A stretch of DNA of 64,000 bases from VRUE01 sp963716245 (GCA_963716245.1 OY970300.1:2418001-2482000); one strand, 5' to 3'; shown: positions 15,899 through 24,935, counted from the first letter of the stretch. Numbers and translations are program-made. Notes: generated from the sequence alone by a model not told the origin.

Positions 15899-17006
15899 GG
15901 CCGCGCTGCTCGGAGGGCGGCTCGCCCGGACGGCTGCGCTCGCGGTCGCCCTGACCGTTCTCGTGGCAGCGCCCGCCTCCGCGTTGACGCTGGTCCCGCC
16001 CAAGCCCAACGTCGTCTTCGGGGTCAGCGACCGCGGCACCACGGAGGAGTTCAACGAGTTCGTCGAACTGGTCGGCAAGCATCCGGCGGTCCTGCAGACC
16101 TTCCACCCGTGGGGCAACAGCCTCAACCAGGCTTACGAACGCTGGCGCGAAACCGGGACGCGGCCGATCCTGCACATCTCGACCGTCAACGACCAGACCC
16201 TGACCGAGATGATTACGCCCCAGCAGATTGCGCTCGGCGGCGGCGACGACTATCTGCTCCAGCTCAACGACTTCCTCGCCGAGCACGGCCCTCCCGCTTA
16301 CATCCGGCCCCTGGGCGAGCCGAACCGCTGCCTCAACGCCTGGTCGGCGGTCAACTGCGACGGCACCCAGAAAGGCGGCGAACACACGACCGGCTGGTAC
16401 AAGCAGGCGTTCCGCCGCATCGCGACGATCGTGCGCGGCGGCCGCAGCCTGGAGGAGATCAACGCGACGCTGGCGGAACTCGCGCTGCCACCGGTCAGCC
16501 GCAGCAAAGGGCCGCCACCGACCGCCCTGCCGGCCGCGCCGGTCAGCATCGTCTGGGCGCCGTTGCCGGCCGGGTCGCCGCGGGTCAAAGGCAACTTCCC
16601 CGGCAACTACTGGCCGGGCGCGCAGTGGATCGACTGGGTCGGCACCGACTTCTACTCGCAGTATCCGTATTGGCGCGACCTCAACCGCTTCTACAACGCC
16701 AAGCGCTGGCGCCGCAAGCCGTTCACGATCGCCGAGTGGGCGGTGGCGGGCGAAGACGACCCCCGCTTCGTCAAGCAGCTGATCGCCTGGACGGTGAAGC
16801 GCCCCCGCGTGCGCATGTTCGTCTACTACCGCGGCTTCGGCGAGACCGACAACCCGTACCAGCTCGGCCTCTACCCCCGCACCACCAACACCCTGCGCCT
16901 CAAGGTCCGCCGCCCCACCTTCCTCGAATACGCCGACTACAACGCCGGCACCCTGCCGCCGCTCCCCCCCAAACCCCTCAAACCCCCGCCGCCCCCTGCG
17001 TCCTAG
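15879..17006 (+). CDS. secreted GH26-like beta-mannanase-fold protein
   Basis: The 375-residue protein has a twin-arginine-like N-terminus (SRRAALLGGRLARTAALAVALTVLVAAPASA) and a TIM barrel. YIRPLGEPNRC near residue 146 holds the expected acid/base Glu, and FTIAEWAVAG near residue 284 the nucleophile Glu, as in GH26 beta-mannanases and related glycan hydrolases. WIDWVGTDFYSQYP is also typical. The tail is proline-rich (LPPKPLKPPPPPAS), perhaps a wall-spanning linker. The start ATG is preceded by GAGGAGG at 7 nt and overlaps the previous gene, suggesting coupling. The substrate is uncertain. Confidence 0.7.
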   Translation: MCWPSRRAALLGGRLARTAALAVALTVLVAAPASALTLVPPKPNVVFGVSDRGTTEEFNEFVELVGKHPAVLQTFHPWGNSLNQAYERWRETGTRPILHISTVNDQTLTEMITPQQIALGGGDDYLLQLNDFLAEHGPPAYIRPLGEPNRCLNAWSAVNCDGTQKGGEHTTGWYKQAFRRIATIVRGGRSLEEINATLAELALPPVSRSKGPPPTALPAAPVSIVWAPLPAGSPRVKGNFPGNYWPGAQWIDWVGTDFYSQYPYWRDLNRFYNAKRWRRKPFTIAEWAVAGEDDPRFVKQLIAWTVKRPRVRMFVYYRGFGETDNPYQLGLYPRTTNTLRLKVRRPTFLEYADYNAGTLPPLPPKPLKPPPPPAS

Positions 17007-17039
17007 CCGCCCGCCCCGCCGACGGGACGATTTCCCACG

Positions 17040-18050
17040 TTATGGGAGGGTTTTCGGCCCATCGGCAGGATGATCGCTTTGAGCCAGAAGGTTGCGGATC
17101 GTCTCCGCGAGCTGTCGGGGCTCCCGCTCGACTTGCTCCCAGGTGCAACGGGCGACACGCCAGCCCGCCAGCAAGAGCCGCTGCTCGCGCTTGCGGTCGA
17201 GCTGGAAGGCGGAATCGGTGTCGTGGTAGCGGCGGCTGTCAGCTTCTACGATCAGCCCGGCATCGCGCCAAAGGAAGTCGGGCTCCAGGAAGCCATCACC
17301 GACCTCGAGCTTTACGTTGACCTCCGGCTCGGGTAGGGCGGCGCCCCCACACATCCGTAGGAACAGGCGCTCCATCTCACTCCGAGTTCGCTTCGTTTGC
17401 GGGTGGATTTCGTCGAGGAGCATCCGCAGGCGGGCCACGCCACGCCGGCCCCGGCTGCGCTTGAGGAGCCGACGCATCGCGCCGTGATCGAGCAGCCGCA
17501 AGACCTCCGCCTCGGAAATCGCCTTGCGCAACTCCGAAACCGGCACCACAGCTGCGAGGTCGAGCAGCGTTCGCGGAATGGTCGTGCAGGGGATTCCGTC
17601 TATGACCGTGCGATCGGCGGCGGTTAGCGATCCGTCGCGGTGAGCGTCGATCCCATTCGGGATCCGTCCCCGGCGATTCGGCGCAGTGACGTCGGTGGAT
17701 CGCCGCCGGTCTTCCCTCAACCCCCAGACCACCGCCGCCGATCGATGCGAGAGAAGCGCCCCCGGACCACACGCAAGCACTGCGGCCATGAAGCGTGCCT
17801 TGCGGGTTCGCGGAGTCGGTCCCATCGAATAGACGCCCGAGCGAATCAGGCACCACAGTCCAGCTTCCACCCTGCCCTGAGCGGCGCGTTCTGTCACGCC
17901 GAGCTGCCTGAGCTGCTCGAGCGAGATCAGCCCGTGCTGGACCGCGGCCAGATTTCTCAGACGCCGATTCTGGTCTCGACGGGCCGATCTGCCACCTATC
18001 TCGTGGGATTCCGGCCCGTCGGCAAACGGAGTCTTTCGGGGCATCGACAT
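17040..18050 (-). CDS. AbiEi-type winged-helix plus DUF559 nuclease-like protein
   Basis: The protein is about 336 residues. The N-terminal part (LRNLAAVQHGLISLEQLRQLGVTERAAQGRVEAG) matches the winged helix of AbiEi-type antitoxins, followed by LIRSGVYSMGP. The middle resembles AbiEi domain 2 (GIPCTTIPRTLLDLA). The C-terminus is a DUF559/Vsr-like PD-(D/E)xK fold: FLEPDFLWRDAGLIVEADSR, with D and ExD as candidate metal ligands, then KREQRLLLAGWRVARCTWEQV. Such proteins recur in actinobacteria without an AbiEii toxin partner, and none is next to it here. The start is uncertain: ATG at 18050 is used, and the frame extends to 18122. It is convergent with the GH26-like gene. Confidence 0.7.
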   Translation of the reverse strand: MSMPRKTPFADGPESHEIGGRSARRDQNRRLRNLAAVQHGLISLEQLRQLGVTERAAQGRVEAGLWCLIRSGVYSMGPTPRTRKARFMAAVLACGPGALLSHRSAAVVWGLREDRRRSTDVTAPNRRGRIPNGIDAHRDGSLTAADRTVIDGIPCTTIPRTLLDLAAVVPVSELRKAISEAEVLRLLDHGAMRRLLKRSRGRRGVARLRMLLDEIHPQTKRTRSEMERLFLRMCGGAALPEPEVNVKLEVGDGFLEPDFLWRDAGLIVEADSRRYHDTDSAFQLDRKREQRLLLAGWRVARCTWEQVEREPRQLAETIRNLLAQSDHPADGPKTLP

Positions 18051-18120
18051 GGGCGCCGAGCTTGGCCTGCGGTGACGCGCGGGTGGTGCGCTGAATGTGC
18101 CAACTTCGTGACGGGGACGC

Positions 18121-18153
18121 AAAAAGAGAGGCCCGGCGGTTGCCGGGCCTCTC
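18121..18153 (-). terminator. intrinsic terminator of groESL
   Basis: On the minus strand a 12-bp perfect stem GAGAGGCCCGGC with loop AACC is followed by TTTTT. It lies 48 bp after the groEL stop. It is a textbook Rho-independent terminator. Confidence 0.92.
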
Positions 18154-18200
18154 GAAAAGCCACTCGCCTGTTGAGGCGAGGATACGCCTGGGCGGCGTCC

Positions 18201-19838
18201 TTACATCATCCCGCCCATGTCCGGCATGCCACCGCCAGGCATCCCGCCGGCGCCGTCCTTCTCCGGCGGTTCCGCGACGATCGCCTCGGTCACGAGGATG
18301 TTCTTCGCGATCGAGGCGGCGTTCTGGAGCGCCGACCGGGTGACCATGGTCGGGTCGATGACACCGGCCTTGATCAGGTCGCCGTAGTCGCCGTTGGCCG
18401 CGTTGAGCCCTTCGCCGGGCTTCAGGTCGCGGACCTTGTTGACGACGACCGAGCCCTCCAGGCCGGAGTTCTCGGCGATCTGGCGGACCGGCTCCTCGAG
18501 CGAGCGGTGCACGATCCGTGCGCCGGTCGCCTCGTCGGGATCGTCGAGCGTGTCGGGGTCGAGGTCGCTCTGCGCGTTCAGCAGCGCGACGCCGCCGCCC
18601 GGCACGACACCCTCCTCCAGCGCCGCCCGGGTCGCCTGCAGGGCGTCCTCGACGCGGTGCTTTTTCTCCTTCATCTCGGTCTCGGTGGCGGCGCCGACCT
18701 TGACCACGGCGACGCCGCCGGCCAGCTTGGCGAGCCGCTCCTGGAGCTTCTCGCGATCGAAGTCGGAGTCGGTGTTCTCGATCTCCTGCTTGATCTGGTT
18801 GATCCGGCCCTTGATGTCGTCGCCCTCGCCGGCACCGTCGATGATCGTCGTCGTGTCCTTGGAGACGACGACGCGGCGGGCACGGCCGAGCTGGGAGATC
18901 TGGGTGTTCTCGAGTTTGAGTCCCATCTCCTCGGTGATCACCTCACCGCCGGTGAGGATCGAGATGTCCTCCAGCATGCGCTTGCGGCGGTCGCCGAAGC
19001 CCGGCGCTTTGACCGCGACGCCGGTGAAGGTGCCGCGCAGCTTGTTGACCACCAGGGTCGCGAGGCACTCGCCCTCGACGTCCTCGGCGACGATCAGCAG
19101 CGGCTTGCCGCCCTGCATCACCTGCTCCAGCACCGGCAGGATGTCCCGCACGGAGCCGATTTTCTGGTTGGCGATGAGGATGTAGGGGTCCTCCAGCACC
19201 GCCTCCATGCGGTCCTGATCGGTGACCATGTACGGGGAGATGTAGCCCTTGTCGAACTGCATCCCCTCGGTGAACTCCAGCTCCATGCCGAAGGTCTGGC
19301 CCTCCTCGACGTTGACGACGCCGTCTTTGCCGACCTTCTCGATCGCGTCGGCGATCACGTTGCCGATCTCGTCGTCGGCGGCCGAGATCGCGGCGACGCG
19401 GGCGATCTGGTCCTTGCCGGCGACCTCCTTGGACTGCTTGCCGCGCAGGTTGTCGACTACCTGGTCGACCGCCTTCTCGATCCCGCGGCGCAGGGCCAGC
19501 GGGTTGGCGCCGGCGGCGACGTTCTTGAGGCCCTGACGGACGATCGTCTGGGCCAGAAGGGTCGCCGTCGTGGTGCCGTCCCCGGCCACGTCGTTGGTCG
19601 CCGTGGCGACCTCGCGGACCAGCTGGGCGCCCTGGTTCTCGAAGACGTCCTCGACCTCGATCTCGCGGGCGATGGTGACGCCGTCATTGGTGATCGTCGG
19701 CGCACCGAACTTCTTGTCGAGCACGACGTAGCGGCCTTTCGGGCCGAGCGTCACCTTGACCGCGTTGGCGACTGCGTCGACGCCGGCCTGCAGCGCCCCG
19801 CGTGCCTCCTCCTGGTACTTCAGCTCCTTGTGAGCCAT
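18201..19838 (-). CDS. groEL: chaperonin GroEL
   Basis: The 545-residue 60-kDa chaperonin is full length. Family signatures are visible: VKVTLGPKGRYVVLDK near the N-terminus, the ATP-site motif GDGTTTATLLAQ, the apical domain with AEDVEGECLATLVVNKLRG, VKAPGFGDRRK and the C-terminal GGM-rich tail (GGMPGGGMPDMGGMM) that lines the cavity. It assembles into double heptameric rings capped by GroES for ATP-driven folding. A GGAGG ribosome site lies before the ATG. It sits 44 bp downstream of groES, under CIRCE control and ahead of a strong terminator. Confidence 0.99.
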   Translation of the reverse strand: MAHKELKYQEEARGALQAGVDAVANAVKVTLGPKGRYVVLDKKFGAPTITNDGVTIAREIEVEDVFENQGAQLVREVATATNDVAGDGTTTATLLAQTIVRQGLKNVAAGANPLALRRGIEKAVDQVVDNLRGKQSKEVAGKDQIARVAAISAADDEIGNVIADAIEKVGKDGVVNVEEGQTFGMELEFTEGMQFDKGYISPYMVTDQDRMEAVLEDPYILIANQKIGSVRDILPVLEQVMQGGKPLLIVAEDVEGECLATLVVNKLRGTFTGVAVKAPGFGDRRKRMLEDISILTGGEVITEEMGLKLENTQISQLGRARRVVVSKDTTTIIDGAGEGDDIKGRINQIKQEIENTDSDFDREKLQERLAKLAGGVAVVKVGAATETEMKEKKHRVEDALQATRAALEEGVVPGGGVALLNAQSDLDPDTLDDPDEATGARIVHRSLEEPVRQIAENSGLEGSVVVNKVRDLKPGEGLNAANGDYGDLIKAGVIDPTMVTRSALQNAASIAKNILVTEAIVAEPPEKDGAGGMPGGGMPDMGGMM

Positions 19839-19882
19839 CTGTTTTCAGTCCTCCTTGGTTTCTCTAAGTCCTGTGGGCGGGG

Positions 19883-20173
19883 CTAACCGAGCTTGGCGAG
19901 GACGTCCGACTCGCGCAGCACGAGCAGCTCCTCGTCCTCGACGGTGACCTCGGTGCCGCCGTACTTCGAGTAGAGGACTTCGTCGCCCTCGGCGACGTCG
20001 AGCGGGATGCGCTTCTCGCCGTCCTCGTCCCATTTGCCGTCCCCTACTGCGACGACCTTGCCCTTCTGCGGCTTCTCTTTGGCCGTGTCGGGGAGGACGA
20101 TGCCGCTCGCGGTCGTCTCCTCCTCCTCGATCGGCTTGACGATCAGCCGGTCCCCGAGGGGCTTCAGCTTCAT
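19883..20173 (-). CDS. groES: co-chaperonin GroES
   Basis: The 96-residue protein begins MKLKPLGDRLIVKPIEEEET, the conserved GroES opening. It has the mobile loop (TTASGIVLPDTAKEKPQKG) and GDEVLYSKYGGTEV. It forms the heptameric lid of GroEL. The ATG follows GGAGG at good distance; an in-frame upstream ATG at 20224 lies beside the CIRCE element and is not the start. It is the first gene of the groES-groEL operon. Confidence 0.98.
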   Translation of the reverse strand: MKLKPLGDRLIVKPIEEEETTASGIVLPDTAKEKPQKGKVVAVGDGKWDEDGEKRIPLDVAEGDEVLYSKYGGTEVTVEDEELLVLRESDVLAKLG

Positions 20174-20217
20174 CCGTATTACCTCCGTTGTGGGATCGGA
20201 AAGGTTGTTCAACTGGT

Positions 20218-20244
20218 TTGGCACTCCGCATAGGAGAGTGCCAA
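20218..20244 (-). promoter_or_regulatory. CIRCE operator (HrcA binding site)
   Basis: TTGGCACTC, nine bases, GAGTGCCAA: a perfect 9-bp inverted repeat with the spacing and core of CIRCE (consensus TTAGCACTC-N9-GAGTGCTAA). It lies 44 bp upstream of the groES start. It predicts repression by HrcA, which is not in this window. Confidence 0.95.
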
Positions 20245-20263
20245 CGCCTTGAAAGATAGCGCG

Positions 20264-20737
20264 TCAGCCGCTGCCGAGCAGGCGACACCCGAGCAGGCCG
20301 GCGATTCCCTCGCCGCCGCGCGCCATCACCCAGTCGTGATTCCACTCGAAGACCGGCCGCGCGACGGGCGCGAGCAGGTTCATCCAGGGCTTGGTCGTCG
20401 CCACGTTCCACTCGTAGAGCACCGCGGTGACGCCCTCGTGCTCGAACAGTCGCCAGCGGCCGATTCCTTCCAGCCCCCCGACCGCCCGCCCCTCCATCAG
20501 GTGGGGGCGCTCCACTCGCGTGGTCGTCACCTCGAACTCCACCCGGTAGGGCAGGAAGCTGCGCCAGACCATGCGCGAGACGGCGCCGACCCGATCGCCG
20601 TCGCCCGGGTGCACTTCGTCTGCCCGCTCGACTCCGCGCCACCACTCGGGCCAGCGCTCCTGGGCGTAGATCGCCTCCCAGACCGGCTCCCGAGGCGACT
20701 CCAGCAGCCAGGTCGTCAGGAAGGCGTAGTCGGCCAT
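20264..20737 (-). CDS. SRPBCC (START/polyketide cyclase-like) protein
   Basis: The 157-residue protein begins with the SRPBCC pattern FLTTWLLESPREPVWEAIYAQERWPEWWRG, then strands with GAVSRMVWRSFLPYRVEFEVTTTRVERP and the long C-terminal helix. Proteins of this fold bind hydrophobic ligands; no catalytic residues can be assigned. No signal peptide. Its ATG directly abuts the ASCH gene stop (TGA-ATG), indicating translational coupling. Its 3' end lies 19 bp from the CIRCE element, so the groES promoter must overlap or lie close to this gene's end. Confidence 0.78.
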   Translation of the reverse strand: MADYAFLTTWLLESPREPVWEAIYAQERWPEWWRGVERADEVHPGDGDRVGAVSRMVWRSFLPYRVEFEVTTTRVERPHLMEGRAVGGLEGIGRWRLFEHEGVTAVLYEWNVATTKPWMNLLAPVARPVFEWNHDWVMARGGEGIAGLLGCRLLGSG

Positions 20738-21142
20738 TCAGTTATGGCGCGGCGTCTCTCCGTTGCCGAAATGCGCGCCCGGCGGCTCGACGATCTGGGA
20801 GAAGCGGATCACGGTGACGATGTCCTCGGTGGACACGGGGCGGCCGTAGATCTGCTCGAGGAACTTGACCTCCTCCTCCAGACGGCGGAACTCGGGGTTG
20901 TCGTGCTCGATGTCGCGCGGTGAGAGATCGCCGACCTTCTTCACCTCGACGTCGTCGATCACGGCGGCGAAGATTTTCTCGCGCGGGCTGTGCCGGAAGC
21001 CGACCGTGATCCAGACGACCTGGCCCCGCTCGTACTTGCCGGTCTTGTCGCCGAGGCGGATCGTCGCCGTCTTGCGACCCCGCTTCAGCTGGTCGACGAA
21101 GACGGTGGAGTAGAAGTTGAGCACGTATATGCCGCCCCGCAT
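20738..21142 (-). CDS. ASCH-domain RNA-binding-like protein
   Basis: The 134-residue protein starts MRGGIYVLNFYSTVFVDQLK. The ASCH/PUA-like core has FVDQLKRGRKTATIRLGDK and GQVVWITVGFRHSPREKIFAAVIDDVEVKKVGDL. The GxKTATIR motif is the ASCH signature near the putative ligand cleft. The domain is linked to RNA binding or nucleoside-related activities. The C-terminal part (IVTVIRFSQIVEP) completes the beta barrel. The ATG at 21142 is chosen from this opening. It is divergent from the first RTX-type gene, about 100 bp away, and forms a two-gene operon with the SRPBCC protein. Confidence 0.8.
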   Translation of the reverse strand: MRGGIYVLNFYSTVFVDQLKRGRKTATIRLGDKTGKYERGQVVWITVGFRHSPREKIFAAVIDDVEVKKVGDLSPRDIEHDNPEFRRLEEEVKFLEQIYGRPVSTEDIVTVIRFSQIVEPPGAHFGNGETPRHN

Positions 21143-21241
21143 GCCGGTGCGAGCGTATCCGAAGTCGGCCCCCGTCACAGACTGGACGCCTGTACTAGCG
21201 GCGAGTGTAGAAGCGCTCGAAACGGGTCGATGGGGAGGGAC

Positions 21242-23140
21242 ATGCCTCTCGCCTGCTCCCACACCCACGCCCTCCGCACCCGCGCGGCGCTCGTCGCCGC
21301 GCTTGCGACGATGCTGATGCTCGTCCCGCTGGCCGGCCAGGCCGTTGCCGCCAGCTGCGCCGGCAAGCACGCGACGATCATCGGCACCCCGGGCAACGAC
21401 CGGATCGTCGGCAAGAAGGCCAGCGACGTGATCTACGGCGGCGGCGGCAACGACCGGATCACCGGCGGCCCGAACGGCAACGACACGATCTGCGGTGGGC
21501 CGGGCGACGACAGCATCGTCGGCGGACGCGGCTACGACGCTCTCTACGGGGAGGCCGGCAACGATCGGCTGCTGGGCGAGAGCGGTGCCGACCGGCTCGA
21601 CGGCGGTGGTGGCAACGACTCGCTGACCGGGGCCGAGGGCAACGACGGTCTCGACGGCGGCGAGGGCGACGACGAGCTGCTCGGGGCGAAAGGCCCCGAC
21701 CGTCTCGCCGGCGGCGGCGGCAACGACACGCTGATCGGCGACAAAGGCAGCGACGAGGCCGACGGTGGCGGCGGCAACGACCGCGTCCTCGGCGACAAGG
21801 GCAACGACCAGCTCGAGGGCGGCGCCGGCGAGGACCTGCTCGACGCGGGCGCCGGCGACGACACGCGGGTCGCCGGCGGCGGCGACCGCGACGTGGTGCT
21901 CGGCGGAACCGGCATCGACAACGCCGACGGCGGGGCCGGCGACGGCGACGTCGTCCGCGGCGACAGCGGCGTCGACACGCTCGACGGCGGGCCGGGCGGC
22001 CAGGACATCGTCTCCTACGGCAGCGCCACCCGCGGCGGCGTGATCGTCGACCTCGGCGCCGGCAAGGCCAAAGGCGACGGTCACGACAGCCTGCGCGGCT
22101 TCGAGGACGTGGTCGGATCGCCGCAGGGCGACGAACTGCGGGGCGACGGCGGCGTCAACCGGCTCGACGGCGGCGTCGGCAACGACAACCTCGACGGCGC
22201 GGGCGGAGGCGACGAGGCCTTCGGCGGCGCCGGCACCGACGGCTGCTCCGGCTTCGCGGTCGAGCACTCCTGCGGCCCGGAGCCCAACCCGCCCGGCGGT
22301 GGGACGCTGGTGATCCTCAACCAGGGCCTCGACGGGGCCAGCCTGATCGTCCAGGGCGACGGCAGCGCGAACGGCATCCGGGTCGCCTACGGCGGTGGCA
22401 ACTGGACCGTCTCCGACGGCGGCGGCGTCGCCGCGGGCGAGGGATGCGCCGGCGCCAGCTCGAGCGAGGCCAGGTGCGCCGCGGCGGTCCCGACCAGCCT
22501 GGTCGTGATCACCGGCGGAGAGGGCGACGACCGGATCGACGTCGACGGCGGCCTGCCCGGCGGGGTCCGCGTCCGCGCCAACGGCAACGCCGGCTCGGAC
22601 ACCCTGAACGGCGGGCCCGGCGACGACGTGCTCGAGGCCGGCGAGAACTACAACGGTCCCGACAACGGCACCGACACCCTCGTCGGCAACGGCGGCGGCG
22701 ACGTGCTCTACGCGGATCCGGGCGGCGACCAGCTCTCCGGCGGGGACGGCAACGACCTGCTGGTCTCCTCGGTGGCGACCTGCCAGGGCCATGCCTACGA
22801 CGGCGGCGCCGGCGATGACACGGTCTCCTACGGGCGCTCCGACGCCGACCTGCGAGTCGAGCTGGGCGGCACCGGGGCTCCCGGCGGCTGCGGCAGGCCC
22901 GATCGGGTCGGCGCCGACAACGAGAGCCTCGAGGGCTCCGACGGCCCCGACGTGCTGGTCGGCGACAACGGCGAGAACAGCTTCCTCGGCCATCTTGGCG
23001 CGGACGTCTTCATGGGCAAGGGCGGCGACGACTACATCGATGCCGCCGACGGCAAGCAGGACAAGCAGATCAACTGCGGCGGCGGCAACGACGACGGCGT
23101 CGTCATGGACCGCGCGGACCCCAGCCCGACGGGCTGCTGA
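21242..23140 (+). CDS. secreted RTX-type calcium-binding repeat protein (copy 1)
   Basis: The 632-residue protein has a signal peptide (ALRTRAALVAALATMLMLVPLAGQAVA) and long arrays of GGxGxDxxx nonapeptides, for example GGGGNDRITGGPNGNDTICGG and GGEGDDELLG, that form Ca2+-binding parallel beta rolls. The first array spans roughly residues 50-330. A non-repeat beta segment follows (TLVILNQGLDGASLIVQGDG ... GITGGEGDD), then a second array to the end (LGHLGADVFMGKGGDDYIDAADG). A Sec-type signal is used and no type I secretion genes are adjacent. The start at 21242 places GGGAGG just ahead, the same arrangement as in the downstream paralogue. No catalytic domain is seen, so a structural or adhesive role is likely. 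Confidence 0.85.
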   Translation: MPLACSHTHALRTRAALVAALATMLMLVPLAGQAVAASCAGKHATIIGTPGNDRIVGKKASDVIYGGGGNDRITGGPNGNDTICGGPGDDSIVGGRGYDALYGEAGNDRLLGESGADRLDGGGGNDSLTGAEGNDGLDGGEGDDELLGAKGPDRLAGGGGNDTLIGDKGSDEADGGGGNDRVLGDKGNDQLEGGAGEDLLDAGAGDDTRVAGGGDRDVVLGGTGIDNADGGAGDGDVVRGDSGVDTLDGGPGGQDIVSYGSATRGGVIVDLGAGKAKGDGHDSLRGFEDVVGSPQGDELRGDGGVNRLDGGVGNDNLDGAGGGDEAFGGAGTDGCSGFAVEHSCGPEPNPPGGGTLVILNQGLDGASLIVQGDGSANGIRVAYGGGNWTVSDGGGVAAGEGCAGASSSEARCAAAVPTSLVVITGGEGDDRIDVDGGLPGGVRVRANGNAGSDTLNGGPGDDVLEAGENYNGPDNGTDTLVGNGGGDVLYADPGGDQLSGGDGNDLLVSSVATCQGHAYDGGAGDDTVSYGRSDADLRVELGGTGAPGGCGRPDRVGADNESLEGSDGPDVLVGDNGENSFLGHLGADVFMGKGGDDYIDAADGKQDKQINCGGGNDDGVVMDRADPSPTGC

Positions 23141-23178
23141 GCCGCCAATCCACAGGCCCGACCGGCTGCTGAGCCGCC
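23124..23178 (+). repeat. direct repeat of an RTX gene 3' end
   Basis: A 23-nt sequence containing the last codons and stop of the first RTX gene (23124-23146) recurs at 23156-23178 with one mismatch. The second copy lies in the intergenic gap before the paralogue. It could be a remnant of a lost gene copy or a local duplication. Confidence 0.6.
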
Positions 23179-23315
23179 CTTGAGGGGGGGCGAAGTGGCT
23201 CGGCGGAGCCGCATCTGTACTCTGATTCGTGGGAGGTGCCAAGCAGGCGTAGGGCAGTACCGCAGGGGATTTCGGACACCTCCAGTGCCAGTCGTCGTTG
23301 TCGATTCGGAGGGGA

Positions 23316-24917
23316 ATGCACCGTCTCGCTACGCCAACGCGCCGACTGCTCGTCGGCACCTTGCTCGCAGCGGCCAGCATGCTGCTCCTCGTCGCCTGGG
23401 ACGAGGCGGACGCGGCCACCTGCGCGGGCAGGCACGCGACGATCGTCGGCACCCCGGGCAACGACCGGATCGTCGGTCGTCGTGCGAGCGACGTGATCTA
23501 CGGCGGCGGCGGCGACGACCGGATCTCCGGCGGGCCGAACGGCAACGACAGGATCTGCGGCGGGCCGGGCGCCGACACCGTCGCCGGCGGCCGCGGCGGA
23601 GACCTTCTCTACGGCCAGCGCGGTGCGGACCGCCTCCTCGGCGCCGACGGACCGGACCGGCTGCTCGGCGGGGTCGGCGACGACGTGCTGTCGTCCGGCC
23701 GTGCCTCCGACAAGGTGCTCCACGGAGGCCCGGGCGACGACCGGGTGCTCGGCGGGCGCGGGAACGACGCGGCGAGCGGGGACTCGGGGACCGACTACCT
23801 CGACGGCGGACTCGGCGACGACGGCCTCGACGGAGGCGCCGGCGGTGGCGACGTCGTGGTCGGCAACCACGGCAGCGACGACGCGATGGGCGGCGCCGGC
23901 GACCGCGACGTCGTGCGCGGGGACCTGGGGCACGACGAGCTCGACGGCGGCAGCGGCTTGGAGGACATCGTCTCGTTCGCCGGTGCCTCGGAGAGCGTCA
24001 CGGTGGACCTTCGCGCCGGCATGGCCAAGGGGGACGGGCGGGACCGCCTGCGGGGCTTCGAGCAGGTCATCGACTCGCCCTTCACCGCCGGCCTGAGCGG
24101 TGCGGTCGTCGTTCGCACCGCCAACGGCGACGGGTCGACGACGCTGGCCGTCCGCGGCGGGGAAAGGGGTGAGTGGATCGCCGTCGACCTGGTCGGATCG
24201 AGCTACGTCATCACCAGCGAAATCGCCTTCACGGCGAGCAACGTCCAGGGCTGCGACGCGGTCGCCGGCACGGACCGGGTGCGCTGCCCGGCGGGGATCG
24301 AGAGCGTCACGATCGCGTCCGAGGGCGGCGACGACATCGTCGACGTCGGGGGCGACATGCCGGCGGGGGTCCGGGTGCGGATCGACGGCGGCGCGGGAGC
24401 GGATTCCCTCTACGGGGGCCCCGGCAACGACGTGATCGAGGCGGGCGACGACGACGATCCGGACCTGCTGGCGGGCGGCCCGGGCGACGATGCCTTGATC
24501 GGGGCCCGAACCGACCAGCCGGTGCCGACCGGGAGCGGTCGCAGCACGATGGTCGGCGGTGCCGGCTCGGACGTCCTGGTCGGCGGCGACCCCTGCGACG
24601 GCGACGTCTACGACGGCGGGGACGGCGACGACAACGCCAACTTCTTCCGGTTCACGCCCGGCGTCAGCGCCGCGATCGGCGGCGCCGCGGAACGTGCCGG
24701 CGGCCCGTGCACGGCCGGCCGGGTGCTCGGCTCGATCGAGGCGATCGAGGGCAGCCCGGGGCCCGATCAACTGAGCGGTGACGGCAGCGACGACAGCCTG
24801 AGCGGCGGCGCCGGCGACGACGTCCTCAGCGGCCACGGTGGCGACGACCGCCTCGTCGGCGGCAGCGGGGGCGATCGCCTCCTCGGCGGCGCCGGCCGGG
24901 ACTCCCAGCACCAGTAG
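23316..24917 (+). CDS. secreted RTX-type calcium-binding repeat protein (copy 2)
   Basis: The 533-residue paralogue of the preceding protein has signal peptide LLVGTLLAAASMLLLVAWDEADA. The mature N-terminus TCAGRHATIVGTPGNDRIVGRRASDVIYGGGGDDRISGG is nearly collinear with copy 1. It carries RTX nonapeptides at both ends and a central non-repeat region (VVRTANGDGSTTLAVRGGERG ... ITSEIAFTASN). The last array ends GDRLLGGAGRDSQHQ. The ATG at 23316 has GGAGGGG directly upstream. It probably folds as calcium-loaded beta rolls on the cell surface or outside. It is followed by a long palindromic terminator shared with the convergent pcm gene. Confidence 0.85.
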   Translation: MHRLATPTRRLLVGTLLAAASMLLLVAWDEADAATCAGRHATIVGTPGNDRIVGRRASDVIYGGGGDDRISGGPNGNDRICGGPGADTVAGGRGGDLLYGQRGADRLLGADGPDRLLGGVGDDVLSSGRASDKVLHGGPGDDRVLGGRGNDAASGDSGTDYLDGGLGDDGLDGGAGGGDVVVGNHGSDDAMGGAGDRDVVRGDLGHDELDGGSGLEDIVSFAGASESVTVDLRAGMAKGDGRDRLRGFEQVIDSPFTAGLSGAVVVRTANGDGSTTLAVRGGERGEWIAVDLVGSSYVITSEIAFTASNVQGCDAVAGTDRVRCPAGIESVTIASEGGDDIVDVGGDMPAGVRVRIDGGAGADSLYGGPGNDVIEAGDDDDPDLLAGGPGDDALIGARTDQPVPTGSGRSTMVGGAGSDVLVGGDPCDGDVYDGGDGDDNANFFRFTPGVSAAIGGAAERAGGPCTAGRVLGSIEAIEGSPGPDQLSGDGSDDSLSGGAGDDVLSGHGGDDRLVGGSGGDRLLGGAGRDSQHQ

Positions 24918-24935
24918 CGCCAGCCGCTCTGTCGC

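Noticed and set aside
20738..23461. A minus-strand frame extending the ASCH gene upstream to about 900 codons
   Set aside because: The added part is antisense to the RTX-type gene and has low-complexity composition; the ASCH domain begins at 21142.
21400..24900. Regularly spaced short DNA repeats suggesting a CRISPR array
   Set aside because: They are in-frame GGxGxD nonapeptide codons of RTX-type proteins, not identical repeats with unique spacers.
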